From positions 124,895,049-124,959,048 of the forward strand of contig NC_133541.1 of the NCBI RefSeq assembly GCF_048773025.1: 64,000 bases of DNA. Reading direction: 5' to 3'. This DNA comes from Camelus bactrianus (taxonomy: Eukaryota > Chordata > Mammalia > Artiodactyla > Camelidae). Below the pieces are notes generated by a model, which saw nothing but the letters and a program-made list of their open reading frames with translations, had not been told where the DNA came from and searched no databases. This document shows, piece by piece, positions 1 through 12,869 of this stretch (position 1 is the stretch's first letter; each line of letters begins with the position of its first letter). The position numbers and the translations under genes are program-made.

Positions 1-194
1 ACATGTAAGTGCTCCTGGCAATTCTAACCGAACATCACAGATCTGGAAATGTCCATAGACAACATCTATTTCAATCCCATCCCTCAAAAACTAAGAGACT
101 GGTCAAAAAAAATTAGAGTTCATATTTGATATTATGTATTTTTCAGCTTCATTCTAAGAGTTACTACTTAAGCCACTAACAGAAAACACACAAA
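1..194. other. No feature seen
   Basis: AT-rich DNA up to the start of the first LINE-1 fragment. No open frame, RNA gene or repeat signature was recognised. Confidence 0.4.
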
Positions 195-970
195 TGAATC
201 ACCTCACACCATTCAGAATGACCATGATTAAAAAGTTCACAAAGGAGAAATGCTGAAGAGAGTGTGGAGGAAAGGGAACCCCCTTATGCTGTTGGTGGGA
301 ATACAGTTTGGTGTAGCCACTATGGAAAACAGTGTGGAGATTACTTAAAAAAATAAAAATAGAGCTACCATACGATCTAGCAATCCCAGTCCTGAGCATA
401 TGTCTGGAAAAAACTCTAATCTGAAAAGATACATGTACCCCAATGTTCACAGCAGCACTATTTACGATAGCCAAGACATGGAAACAACCTAAATGTCCAC
501 TGACAGATGACTGGATAAGGAAACTGTGGTGTATTTATACAATGGAATCCTACTCAGCAATAAAATAAAAAAAATACCATTTGCAGGAACACAGATGAAC
601 CTGGAAATTGTCATACTAAGTGAAGTAAGCCAGACAAAGTAAGCAAAATACTACTATATGATATCACTTATATGTGGAATCCAGAAAAAGTGATACAAAT
701 GAACTTATTTACAAAACAGAAATAGACTCACAGACAAAGAGAATGAACTTAAGGTTCCCCAAGGGGAAAGGTGGGGAGGGATAAATTAGGAGTTCAGGAT
801 TTGTAGATACACACTACTATACATAAAATAGATAAACAGCAAGGTCCTACTATACAGCCCAGGGAACTACATTCAATATCTTATAATTCCCTATAATGAA
901 AAAGAATGCATATTTATAATTGAATCACTATGCCATATGACACTGCAAATCAACAATACTTCAAGTAAAA
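195..970 (+). mobile_element. LINE-1 3' end, 5'-truncated
   Basis: This is the last part of L1 ORF2 plus the 3' UTR in sense orientation. Landmarks are the stretch beginning 'cacctcacaccattcagaatg', the 'ggtgggaatacagtttggtg' block, 'atatcacttatatgtggaa', and the tail ending 'caaatcaacaatacttcaa' before an A-rich end. The reading frame is broken, so it is a dead insertion. Confidence 0.9.
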
Positions 971-3849
971 AAGAAAACACATAAATGAATGTACTATCAT
1001 ACATTTATTTGTTAAAACAGACTATTTTGTTTTAGAGGCTTAAGTTTTCTACATATCATGGTGTGACACTGTTTTGACAATGAAATAGGTAAAATTACTG
1101 GACTGATGTCTTAATTTTATAGGGTTCTTTGGGAACTTTTATCTACAATTTGATGTAACAGTCATTAGATGGCAATATTGCCCAAGAGGTATCAAAACTG
1201 AGGCCAATAAATTTCCTTCAAAATTCAGATATTGCCGATTTCAGATGTTCCTTCTTAAAAACAAATGTATTAAAAGAATATCATATTTTGTATCTTTGAG
1301 AGCCATAATACATGAGTTCTGAAATGATAAGAAAAACAAAACAATGAGTAACACCAAACGCTGTGCTTATTTCACTATTACCTGACCACTGCAAGAGTTT
1401 CAGACACTCTGAGCACAACCACCTGTTTCCTTGGAGTCATCTCAGTAAACATCACCACTACTCCTACAGTGTTCCTACAACACTTTCCAATGCCGATGGT
1501 TGCCTAAGCTCTTAAAGATTAACTGCGCCAGAACTTTCCCAGAAATCCGACTTCCTAGTTAGATGAAGGGCAGTCACAGCATGAAGAGTCATCCTGGTTC
1601 CCGCTACAGGCCTTTCAACTCCAACGGTCTCTTCTGCCTAAATATGCTAACCTCAAGGCACCAGCAAATATGGGGGTTTCATTTTCTTTCTCTTAAAAAC
1701 AAGACCAAAGAAGTTTCTGACAGTTGACATACATACCATTATCTTATCAATAATTTTTCCAATCAGTAAGATTGAAAGTTTGCCAGTGGATGCATGAGAT
1801 TTAGCAACAACCGGCTCTTCCACCTCCTCCTCTCAAACAGCTCTCTGCCTCTTCACAACATCCCCTTCACCTCGGCCTGTCAATCCTGTGCAAATCCCGG
1901 CTGAGATGCCTTTATTGAATTAATTTCTTTCCAATATGCTAAAACTCTTTAACTACTTACAAGTTAATCATATGCCATCTGCTTCCACAAATAAGAAAAC
2001 ACATTCTCCTTCATGGCCCTCATTACACAACGTGATTGTTGAGTGTCTTTTTCTTGCTGCCTCTTGTAAGTTATCTGACACAGGCTCACAACTGAACTCC
2101 CAGCACCAAGCAGGGTACTCAATAAACAAGGATGTGGAGGAGTTAACACAACCTTTAAAATCAAAGGAGCATAAGCTTTAAAATGTATTTTAAGTTATTC
2201 CATAAATATTCCTATTTTAATGACCTAACACAAGCGCACACACATACAAACCTGTAAAACCATATGGATTTCACTAAACCATCAGAAGATGACTCAAAAT
2301 ACCAGCGCTTATATTTTTACTACTGAATTCAGGTGAAAGCTCACGCCATGTTATGATAAACAGATCTGTTAATTCATCCTGGTTCCCTGAATATACTATG
2401 TGTAAAGCATGTGCTGAATATTAATAGAGCACAATCCCCATCCCAAGGGGGCTTGTTATCAAGAAAGGTAAAATACATCCACAAAATGCTGTGAGTCAGT
2501 ATTTTGGAAATGCCAGCTGAACTGTAATCAAAGTGCTGTAAGAACTGGGAGAACAGATCACTTCAGCCAGCCTAACTGGAACAGAGTTCCCTGTTTTGGG
2601 CCGTGAGGACAGGTGGTAGTTCCCCAGCAGATGTGGGATTCCTGTGGGGTGAGGCATGCGAGAAGCCAGTAGGACCCTTTGGCCTGGGCCTCACAGTTAC
2701 ATACTCAGAGATGCTGTCTCCAAGTAAATCCGTATGTACATTGGGTTTGAGGTTAACAATGCTAATGATGTTAAGGGGCTAAGTGTAAGTATATAAGACA
2801 TATCAAAACTTTTAGAAACTATTTTGGAGATTTTCATTTTTAATATACCAGAAACCTCATAACTGGAAGTGGCCTGGGCCTCCCTGGCCCTCTAAGAGGG
2901 AATGGTCCCCCTAATTAAGGGAATGGTACCCAAAGGGGCAGAGATATGGGAACATCAAGTACAGCAGAGAGCTTCCTCTTTGAGGCTTATAGCATAAACT
3001 CAGAAAGAGAGTGAGAGACAGGCCCTCAGACAAGACAGGTGTCAGACCAAGGACTGTATACTTCAGGCAATAAGGAGCTACTGCAGTGAGAACATAATAG
3101 GAGGAGAAGGAGGGTTAAAATGCAATTTTCAAATCATATCTAAGCTTAAAGATAAGTAATAAATACGGAACTGTAAAAGTAGAAAAATTTCAGTCTGTTG
3201 GAGATAGTAAAAAAAAAAAAAAAAGTCCTTAAGATCGTATTACACCATTTAAAGTTATCTACACCATGTCCACTCTTCTCAAGAAAACATCCTCTGGGCA
3301 TAACTATTTTGGATGCTTCTACCGAATTTTGCCACTTAAACAACAAAGGAAATCTGAAGAAAAAATCATCAGCCTGTGGTACTGAATATTTGGACTGCAG
3401 TAACGGTTTCCATTACTGAGACAAAGATGTGCTGTCCTGAAAGCAGAAACAGATGTTGCCAGAGGCTGAAAGCAAAGTTGGCCTTAGGCTGAAATATGCA
3501 GCTCTAGAATTTACACACTAACAGGGCAGCAAGGACCCTTCAGGAGCGGCGCAGGGGCTCTGGGTGCTTAACTGCTCCCTCCACAACCTTGATTCTTATT
3601 AGTGACACACAAGCAAGTCACTTGCTGAAAGCCACAAGCGGGCAAAAACTATCTAGTCAACGATAACTCAATTCCACCAGCAGAACAAAGAGGAGGAAAT
3701 AGAAAAGAAAAAAAATAAAAAATAAAAAGTCAAAATTTACGACGAACTCCGAGCTGAGAGCAAAACCTATGTAGATCCAGGCAACCAAAATCAGAACTCT
3801 AAGGGAACACTAGTTTAAATGTTGCCCATTTTGCCCACGAGAAGTGTCT
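971..3849. other. Gene-free stretch
   Basis: No conserved exon, RNA gene or clear repeat was recognised. It holds an A-run at about 3208-3224. The part at roughly 2410-2680 resembles antisense L2 weakly. Open frames here (up to about 80 codons) overlap on both strands and have no recognisable domain. Confidence 0.4.
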
Positions 3850-4069
3850 CCGAGGCCCTCATACCCGTACTGACCAGTCCATCAGAGTCGCACACATGAC
3901 ACAAAACGAGCTCGCAGTGCTCTTACTAAACCGTCCTCCGTCCTCCGAACAGAAAGCTGGCCCCGCTCACCCCGAGCGCGCCGGCGGCACCTCCTCCGAG
4001 GCTAACGCAGGCCCGGGGGGCCAGCGGAACGAAGCCGGCCAGGCCCGGGTCAGGAAGGCCGCGCCCTCT

Positions 4070-4172
4070 GGGACCCGAAGACTGGAGAGGAGGTCCCAAG
4101 ACGGGGTGGGGGGGGACCTGAAGATGCGGGAGGACCAAAGACTGGGGAGGGGACCCGAAGACGGGGGAGGAG
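4070..4172. repeat. Short minisatellite, about 20-bp units
   Basis: Five imperfect copies of a unit like 'gacccgaagactggggagg' follow one another inside the first intron side of the CpG island. Confidence 0.7.
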
Positions 4173-4267
4173 GATGGAAGCCGGAGCCACAGCAGCCCCA
4201 CGGCGCTTCCGCTCACCACATCTGTAGAGACCAGAACACCGCTCCTCGCCTCCGGCACCGCCCTTAC

Positions 4268-4440
4268 CTTTAACATGAGGGAAATGCGTATCCACATATC
4301 CACGACTGCGGCAACACCTCCAGCGCCGGCGACAGTCCTGTCAGAATCCGCACGCTCCCCAGGTCGGGACGCGCCTTCTCGGTCTTTCCACATCTGAGGC
4401 GAGCACCGCGCCGGCGGCCAGAAGGCGGCAGAGTCCCCCC
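4268..4440 (-). CDS. Candidate first exon of an unidentified gene
   Basis: On the minus strand the CpG island contains a possible first exon that ends AAAG|GTAAGG, a near-consensus splice donor (GT at 4267-4266). An ATG at 4297-4295 opens a frame reading MWIRISLMLK up to the donor, which falls exactly at a codon boundary. A longer in-frame start at about 4393 would add about 32 residues (MWKDREGASRPG...). I do not recognise the protein, and no downstream exon was found between 4268 and position 1, so the rest of the gene would lie beyond the window or the exon is non-coding. The upper limit at 4440 is only an estimate of the transcription start. Confidence 0.35.
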
Positions 4441-4724
4441 CCCCATGAGAACGCGTGTCCGCTGTCAGGTGACCGCAAGGACTCGTCTGATTGGTTAAGG
4501 GCCGCCTTTCTTCTGAAGGAGCAGAGGACTCAAATGCGTCAGAAGTAGCGCTGTTACTTGTGTTAAAACCTGTAAAGAAAAATGGTTTCTTTTCTGGCCT
4601 TTTAAAGGAAGCCAACTACAAAGTTAATACTTGAGGGCTTCCAAGGTATTATGAATACTCTCTCACAGTGAAATTCTCAATAGAAGTTCCAGAATACTTT
4701 TACACTAAGAAACTTAAAAATTGG

Positions 4725-4857
4725 AAAGTGAAAAGGAATATACATAAAACCGAATCACTGTGCTGTACAGCAGAAACTAACACAGCATTGTAATCTGACT
4801 ATACTTTAATTAAAATAATTTTAATTTTAAATTTAAAGTCATTACATATTAAAAAAA
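4725..4857 (+). mobile_element. LINE-1 3' tail fragment
   Basis: Contains the artiodactyl-type L1 terminus ('gctgtacagcagaaactaac', 'acacagcattgtaa') followed by A/T-rich simple sequence. Only the last ~130 bases of the element are present. Confidence 0.75.
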
Positions 4858-5769
4858 AAGAAACTTCAAAACTGAACTTATTGTTGATATTTCAGGTGGA
4901 GGCTACACGTCTTCAAATTTAACTGAATGAAACCAGTACTTTATGCTCCCAATTGATGGGATTCTACTAAAAACGCTTTTAAATTGTTTGAAATACCTAG
5001 TCTTACTGGGTTTTAGAAGTCTCGAAACCTAATACCCACCTTTACCTTACTTTTCTGTAGGTAGACTGTTATAGAAATGGCAGGTGGTGATTTTAACTTT
5101 CACAGAAGTCATCACCTGGTGTTAAAACACACCATGTTTAATGCCTTACCTGTTCCTGCAGTTTGTTGGGGTAACGCACAAAGATTACCGCCAGCCCTCC
5201 CTCTAATTATTTAAATCTATGGACCAGCTTCATAGCTTTACCTTCTCTTATGTTTCCCTCCTTTTCTTTGCACGTCAGCCTCCTTCCTCCTCTCAGGTAT
5301 TTCTGGGATGGAGTTTTCTATTAGTTTCATTTTTCCTTCTTCTCCCACATAAGGAATAGTACTATAATATCTTGACTTTTACCGTTTGTGTTTTTTCACA
5401 ACTGTTTTGCTCCTTTTACATTCTTTACTTTTCCCAAATATGTTCACCTGTTAAATAATTTCCAAAAGTGTGATTTTGTGTTCATCATGCACTTTTCAAC
5501 TTTTGCAGTAACAAAATAGTTACCATTAAAATTCAACCGTACATGGTATTTACATTTTAGTACCCAATGGCTTTGTGCATTATTAAACTCACAGAATAGT
5601 CTTCTAGTTTATTCAGAGAATAAAGATTCTAAGAAAGATTTTTATATTCTTAGAAGACAAAAAAAAAAAAAAAAAAAACAACTGCCTCCCTTGCTGAGCC
5701 ATTCTTTTCTGACCTACCTTTAAATGTTGTAAGTGCTTGACCTAAGCCTCTCTCTCTTCTATAACCACA
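4858..5769. other. Gene-free stretch
   Basis: AT-rich DNA with an A-run at about 5660-5679. No gene or assigned repeat was seen. Confidence 0.4.
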
Positions 5770-6680
5770 AATTCCTCCAGGGAGTTCTCACCCAAGCCTT
5801 TGGTTTTTAATGCCATAATATAACCCAGTGATTCTCAAATCTCCATCATCAGACTTGACCTCTCCTTAGTGCTTGAGACTAAGCTGCTTATTTGACATCT
5901 CCACTTGACATCATAAACCCAGCACAATCAAAAGAGTACACTTAATATTAATGTTTTCCTTTCTCTATGCCTTTCAACCATCTTCCTCATCTCAACAATA
6001 CACTCAAATCCAAAAATCTTTGATTCCTTTTTCCCTTACCTCTCATATCCAATGCAGTAACGATTCTGAACCCGATTCCTTCTACTGCCTTGACTACCAC
6101 ACAGTTCAAGCTCTGTCATTTCTCATCTTCTCCAACCCTCTCTCCCAGTACAAAAACTAGAAACATAAACTGTGTAACACACTTGCTTACAACTGCCCAA
6201 TAGCTCTCTATTGAACTTAAAATAAGACCCAAATCTTTTATACTGGCCTGCAAAGCCCTTAATGATTTGGCCCTTGTCGATCTCTCTGTCCTCATCTCAT
6301 GTCACTTGCCCACTTCACCTGCTAGATTCCAACCAGACTCTTTCTTATCTGGGAACAATCCATTCTCATTCTCAGTTTAGAGTCGTTGCACCATCTCTTC
6401 TATCTACAATGTTCCTTCCTCCATACATCCAATGGCTGCTTCCTTCTGTCTATTCAATAGTCAGAGAGGCCTTCTATGACCAAACCAATCTAATGGAGTC
6501 ATCCTGCCATGTACCACCACCTTATCCTCCACAGTATGATCACTAACTGTTAACTAAATTCTTTTCTGTCATTCTCCACCAGATGAACTCTGTCTCAACC
6601 ACTGCTCTATCACCAGAATTTGGGACATTGCTTAGCACATAGTAGGCACTCAATAAAGCTTTTATTAAATGAATGAATTT
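5770..6680 (+). mobile_element. LINE-2 (L2) 3' portion
   Basis: Matches the L2 3' part by landmarks: 'tggcctgcaaagcccttaatgatttggccc', a stretch equivalent to the 'gaggccttctatgacca' block, and the diagnostic end 'gcttagcacatagtaggcac|tcaataaa' followed by 'gaatgaa'. Old and heavily diverged. The two open frames inside it are not host genes. Confidence 0.85.
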
Positions 6681-8785
6681 AAAGAAGTGACTTTAAACGT
6701 AACAAAACTATGAATTTCATGGCATTGATTTTTTTTCCTTTTCAAGGAAAGTTATCATTTACTAAAAGATCTCAAGTAAACATTTATCTTAGGCAACTTT
6801 CATGGAAATCTGAGGCAGTAAAGAATATTAAAATGTTACATTACAATGCATGAACTATTCCAGAAGTTATAGTACCATCAAACCCTACATGATATTAATT
6901 ATATATTATAGATTATTGCACTGTCAATAATTAAAATGCAGATAACCCATACCTCAATGTCTCTTTACCTTATCTAAAACATATCTTATGTTTCTCTGAT
7001 TTAAGGAATTTAATCTAAACTTCATGTGAATTTTGCTGGCAATGTGAAATGTATCACCAAGGTCTGCTCCTATGATTTGGTCTCCAAATTTTCTGGACCC
7101 CATCCCTCTCGCACTAAGACAGATCACATTTTTCATCACATTATACTTATACGAAGTAGTACTTATAGGAAGTAATCCTCCCTCCGTTCTTCTGGCTTTC
7201 CCCCTCCATTTTTGTTTCAAACATTGTAAATATAATTTCTAAAAGAAAATTTTACTTAAGTCATTTCTTTGTCCAAAAAAAAAAAAAAAAACCTATACTC
7301 TAATTCTATTTCACTAACTCTTCTCACAAAGACTTTGTGCCCCAGGTTAATCAACTCTTCTTGAAATCTTCAACTTATAATTCAGAAGTTGCCAACCTGT
7401 GAGCCTGGGATTATAGATTACAAGAAAGAATAAGTGAAACCACCATATATTCCAGAAGCACTGTCTGATACTGAATGATTTACACACTGAAAATGTCTGT
7501 CTATCCATATATATGTCTGTGTATGCATAAGCAATTGCATATATTTTGTTTAAATTTGACTCATCGAATAAAACATTTTATTTAAATATATAATAGTGTT
7601 TCTGAATTCATAATAGTATTTTTAGTCATGTTTCATTTTCTCAGTAGACAGCAAATAAATATACAGCTACTATGATGTTAAAGTCGTAAAAGTTTTTTGA
7701 AATTTAGAGGCGGCTCAATATTTTAAGTTGTATTACATTCTATTTCATCAATTGACCTCACAATACAAATACTATGCTGCCAATCCAGGTACCTCCCACA
7801 CCAAAGCAATATCAATATATACTGTGTTAATAAAGTAAGATTTCCTGACCATCAACCCATACTTTAAACATTAATGGGTCATCAGTTTCATCCACCTAAG
7901 GTCAGTAATATTTATATTTTAATTCAACTCACTTTTTATTCATCAAATATTAAGCAAGTAAGAAAAAAGTATTAAAGTTATTCCTAAAAGCCTGTTACTT
8001 AACTCTGATAGATCTGGAAGTTGCTAACAGTACACTCATTAGCACTGGTGGAAAATTACTTGAGAGCATCTCTAAACCAAAAATGAACAACAAAAAAATT
8101 TAAACATGAATTGCAACAAATGTTTAGAACACAGGGCTCACCATTTCCTATGTTTAGATATGTAAGGAGAGTCATTATTTCACACTGTACTAGTAAATTT
8201 ACTCCCTTATTGATTTTAGTCTATTTAATTTATTGCTTATTAATACTACCTATTTCACTTTATTCATCAAAAGTAAAAATGGGGGACATTCAATGCAAGC
8301 AGTCAACTCCTTGAGTAAATAATAATGAAAAGTAATGTATTCGATGGATATAAGATGTCAATATTTTAAAAACCGTATGTCAAAAGTTGATTCCATTCAA
8401 AAATCATTCCAAATGTGTTCAATTACCCTTAGAAAACTGACCTAAACCCTAAAAATACGTCTCACATAGTAGATAAGCTCTGTATTTATGAGAAGTGAGT
8501 CTGTTACTAAATGTGTTTGTACAAAGAGCACACCCGAAGACAACTCAAACACACGGAGCTTGTAAGAGCGGGGCGACCTATCCAGTAAACATGCTTTCTG
8601 TATAGCCATGCTCTGCTGATCCCTGTGTCCTCCCTGTAGATAACTGCACTTATTCCTCAGGGCTTGACGTAGGCACCACTGAACCCAAAACCCTGAGACT
8701 GAGTAAGGTGACCTTCCTGTGGGTTCCATTAGCATCTTGTACCCAGATACCATTTATGACATGTAAATGAAGATAGATTTTCTGT
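6681..8785. other. Gene-free stretch
   Basis: AT-rich DNA, A-run at about 7276-7292. A 103-codon minus-strand frame at 8442-8753 has no recognisable domain or splice context. No assigned repeats. Confidence 0.35.
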
Positions 8786-8905
8786 CTCCACTCCAGGCAT
8801 GAAAGTTCAACAACAGTAGGGAGTGTGTGTTATTCACCATTTAGTCCCTAGAGCCTAAAATTTACTAGGTGCTCAATTAATACTTGTTACATGAATAATT
8901 AACAA
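8786..8905 (+). mobile_element. LINE-2 3' terminus
   Basis: Short L2 end: 'tgtgttattcaccatttagtc' then 'taggtgctcaattaatact' and 'acatgaataatta', the diverged form of the L2 terminus. Confidence 0.6.
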
Positions 8906-9189
8906 CCATTCAAAAATTCACAGAACACATGAAATTTGAAAGAGAGAGAATCCTTTCTAACTGAAAACCAGTAAATCTCCAAACTGACTCAAACTCTGTC
9001 CCTTCTGAAAATATAAAATCCACAACACTGTTTATAGGTTATGTTGACTTGTAATTAACTTTAAGAGAAAGAAACTCTCCTAGAAATCTATCCAAACTCA
9101 TTTTTAGAATCTATTCACATGTAATTTTCTTCAGTGATGGAAAACAACTGAACGGCATCCTAATTAATAATAATAAACAGTAAAAACCA

Positions 9190-9330
9190 CTGGTTACATT
9201 TACTGTACACTTACAGAGGATGCTGTTCAAAGAACTTTTTATTTATTTCCTATAGTCATTATAATGATAGCGTAAGGTAAGTACAATTACCTCAGACATT
9301 CTGCAGCTGAAGATACTGAGAAACAGGTAT
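9190..9330. mobile_element. MIR SINE fragment
   Basis: Shows the diverged MIR core pattern: a 'cacttacag...' start, a 'tatagtcattataatgatagcg' stretch and 'cagctgaagatactgagaaacagg'. Confidence 0.5.
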
Positions 9331-10079
9331 TATGCCAATAATGGACCCTGGCCACATGCCCTGTAAGCCCCAATAGGTATAAATACCATTCTGGTGTTTC
9401 TGACGCTGTTAAACTGATTCTCTTTGACAAACAAGTAATCGGTATTGGGCAGGCGGCATGCACACAAATTAAACCACTGGGATTTGAGGGAGGGGGACTC
9501 ATTTTTTTTTTCTTACAAAAGCATGACTTAGCTTATCCTGACTCACCCAGGAAAGCAAGTCAGCTTCATTTCAGGTGCACTTGATTGGCAGCAGCTCCTT
9601 GGAACAAGGTACTGAAAAAATACCGAGAGACAATGGAAAAATCAGAGAGGAAAGCTACGCACGGAATGTCAGCATCTCCATGAGAATGAGAGATGGGATA
9701 AATCCTGACACTCAATGTAGGGCGTATGTTTTATGCAAATCGAGGCCTATGAACTGAAAGACTGGTGGCAAACTTCAGTCACCAAGTCCAAACTGCCCCC
9801 AGTGAGCCCTCAGAGTTGCAGTGTAGTTCTCTAGTGCTACTAACCTTAGCTCCTCTCTGTTCCCATCTTCCTGAATGCCAAGGTGACTGTCTTATCCCCA
9901 CACTAAACCCTGAATGACAGTAACTCCCAGTAAAGCAATTTCTGCTGCAGGCTTTTAAGGCATGACCTTGAAAATGTAAATCTAACAAGACAAAAAATTA
10001 TTATTCATAACATCAGAATTTCCCAGATTAATTACTTGAGTGTTTACTGATTAGTTTTTTAAATGTTCTGGCTACAAAT
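9331..10079. other. Gene-free stretch
   Basis: Nothing recognised. Short open frames on both strands overlap each other and lack domains. Confidence 0.35.
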
Positions 10080-11035
10080 AAAGTATCATTTTCCATTAAC
10101 TCTTTTCTAATGGAGAACTTCAGAAGTACAAAATAATATGAAAGTATTATAATAAACACCCATGTTTCAACACTCAACTAAAAAACAAATTATTACATAC
10201 ATAAGTGAATTCAACCAGGTGGGTGCCCAGCCCTGATTTTATTCTGTTTGCTTCCCCAAAACAGTAGTAACCATTCTGCTGAATTTACAATTTCTCATTC
10301 AAGGGCACTTTTTCACAACAATATTACACGTCTATATTCTAATACTAATTACAGAATTGCTTTTCATATTGTAAAATGATATAAATGGTATCATAATACA
10401 TATGTTTGTAATTTTTAACTTTTGCCCAAAACTATGTTCTTGGAATTTATTCTTGTTGATATGTATGTTTATATTTTCACTGTGTGCAGTATAACCTTGT
10501 TTGAATATAGTACAATTTGATTATTAATTTCCCTACTGACAAAATTTTCAGATCCTTTTTTGTTTGTATGTGTTTTAAATAGAGTTTACTTTTTAGAACG
10601 GTTTTAGGTTCAAAGCAAAATGGAGTGGAAAGTACAGAGAGTTCCCATATACCCCCTACCACACACACATACACACACACTGACACCCATACAGAGCCTT
10701 CCACACCAGAGTGGTACATTTGTTACAATCAGTGAACCTACACTGAAACATTATTATTACCACCCAAAGCCCATAGCTTACGTTAGAGTTCACTCTTGGT
10801 GCTGTCCATTCTACGGGTTTCACCAAATGTACAATGATGTGTATCCACCATTATAATATTACACAGAATAGTTTCACTGCCCTAAAAATCTCTGTGCTCC
10901 ACCTCTTCATCCCACCTTCCCTGTAACACCTGGTAACCACTGATCTTTTTACTGTCTCCATAGTTTTGCCTTTTCCAGAATGTCAGAGTTGGAATTCTAT
11001 AGTAGGTAGCCTTTTCATATTGCCTTTATTCTTAA
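10080..11035 (-). mobile_element. Old LINE-1 (L1M type), antisense
   Basis: The part from about 10578 reads as antisense mammalian-wide L1 3' UTR: 'ttaggttcaaagcaaaatgg', 'gtggtacatttgttacaatc', 'ccatagcttacgttagagtt', 'ctccatagttttgccttttc'. The first 500 bases are a weaker, continuous match. A short CA-rich run lies at 10660-10690. Confidence 0.75.
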
Positions 11036-11304
11036 CATAAAGTAGTAAATTAACTATCACTGAAAATGCATGGGACCAATTCCACCTTCAATCTGTATAG
11101 GATTAAGCATTATTACAGTCACAAATATGAATACTTACTCTGGAACATTAAAGACATTAAATTAATTTCTTGAAGCAGGAAGACAATGCCTGTGCATTCA
11201 TTGGAAGATACAGTAGGAATTTTTTTAAAGCCAAATTAATTAGCGCACTATCAAAACTGACACATCAATATTAATTAGGTCATCATTCCAAAGGAGGAAA
11301 ATCA
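11036..11304. other. No feature seen
   Basis: AT-rich spacer between two old LINE fragments. Confidence 0.35.
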
Positions 11305-11665
11305 GTCAAAAGTCAACCAACATTTATTAGTCATCTACTTCCCTCAAAAGTGTTATTATGCACTTGAGATACAAGACAGATGAGATGCCGCCTCTGCCTG
11401 CAGGTGCTTTCCTGCTTATTATTTCATAATAGTTTCAGAAAGTAAATTTAAAGGGTCATGCGATTTAGCAACAAGAGATGCAGTAGAAAAAGCAATTCAT
11501 TATGCTTGAATGGGGGAAGGGAGGAGGGGGATGCAAATAAATGCAGGAGGGCCTCGCAAAGGAAGAGATATTTGACAGCTGCCTAGAGGGTGAGCAGGCT
11601 TCCCTCAGGAGCAAAAACTATACAAGGGCGTTTCAGGAAGGGAGAGAACAGTGCACACCCAAAAG
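11305..11665 (-). mobile_element. LINE-2, antisense
   Basis: Reads as reversed L2: 'caaccaacatttattagtca' is the inverted terminus, followed by 'ttgagatacaagacagatg' and the inverted 'gcctcgcaaaggaagagata' and 'gcgtttcaggaagggagaga' blocks. Confidence 0.6.
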
Positions 11666-11929
11666 CAGGCTATCTCTCAGTAAACTCAATCAGGCTGGAC
11701 TGACTGTACCCCCAGGGAAGTTTATGCATGTCCAAATACACAAACCAGCATGGGAGGACAAAGATTCACTCCCTGATCAAATTCTCACCAGGCTCCTCCA
11801 AATCCTCTTCTCCATGAGGCCTCAACCTTGGCCTAAAAAAACCCACAGACTCTCAACAAAAATGATTTTGCCCATCCCTGACCCCTACCCAATTCACATT
11901 AAAAGACTTAAACACTAACATGTTTTCTA

Positions 11930-12430
11930 ATAGCTGAAGGCCACATCCTTAGAATGACTCTAACCAATCCCCAACCAGAAAGGGCCTGTATGAGAAAGCT
12001 GAAGGCTGCCAAGAGAATTTCATTTGCCTTAGCATTTACTAAAAAGGCCTGACAACTGTGACTCCTTCCTCTGTCCCTTTCAGATAGACTAGTATCTCCT
12101 ACAACTCGAGTGTCTTTCCTAAGTACCTGAAAGCCATGCCTTTGAAATGTGATCACCAGGAAGGATGGAGCCCCTGTCTCCAACTCCCTTCAATACTTGC
12201 CAGCCAGCAGACCCAGCTGGCCTCATCAGCATTTACACTGAGGACCCCTTTGTAATGTTCCACTTCTTGGATGCTGACAATTGTTTCTGAGTTCAGTTTA
12301 TGCTGGGCTCTCTTCCCCACTGCAATAGTATAGTACTGATTAAAATCTGTCCTGACCATTTTAACTGGTGTCTGGCTTTGCTTACCTTTGATAGTAACAG
12401 AACAGGAAATAATGCAATCCATAGTCCTAA
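11930..12430. repeat. Unassigned dispersed repeat, copy A
   Basis: Shares an ordered set of blocks with 31720-32100 ('tctcctacaactcgag', 'tttgaaatgtgatcaccagga', 'gccagcagacccagctggcc'), so it is an old interspersed element. I could not name the family with confidence; an LTR type is possible. Confidence 0.45.
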
Positions 12431-12869
12431 AGCCTTCAGTAGCGCTCTTTGCCTTTCAAATACAGTCCTGCTGATTGCTTGGCATTTGAAGCCCTGTCTG
12501 AGCTCAGCAGAACAATTGGGAATTCCCGGACACTGCTTCTTCTCTGTCCTTTGTCCTCATCTTCCTTATGACATGAGTCCTTCCACATCACACTCTATTC
12601 ACCTATTTTTATACTGAACTCATTTATTCTCCCCTTCATTCATATGTCAAACACATTAATTAACTGATTAACTACCATCTGTCAAGACTTCCCAAAGTCC
12701 ATGCCTCTACTTTCATAAATCTTCACTAATAGCTCCAGTCAGAGTATCTTCTTTCCCAACTGAGGATAGGGTAAGTACATTTAACCTACAGGCAGATTTT
12801 TTTTCTCCTATTATATCTTTGACTATTGCTCCTATAGTATGCATTCTAGCAATTTCATCAGGAACATAT
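12431..12869. other. Gene-free stretch
   Basis: Nothing recognised; short overlapping frames only. Confidence 0.35.

Larger units (their letters stand above)
3850..4510 (-). promoter_or_regulatory. CpG island with probable minus-strand promoter
   Basis: GC-rich, CpG-dense DNA stands out sharply from AT-rich flanks. On the minus strand a perfect NF-Y box CCAATCAG lies at 4487-4494, followed by GGTCACCTGAC (about 4468-4478) and then a candidate first exon ending in a strong donor at 4268. The order CCAAT box, initiation zone, exon, donor fits a TATA-less housekeeping-type promoter firing towards lower coordinates. Transcription in the other direction is not excluded. Confidence 0.6.
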
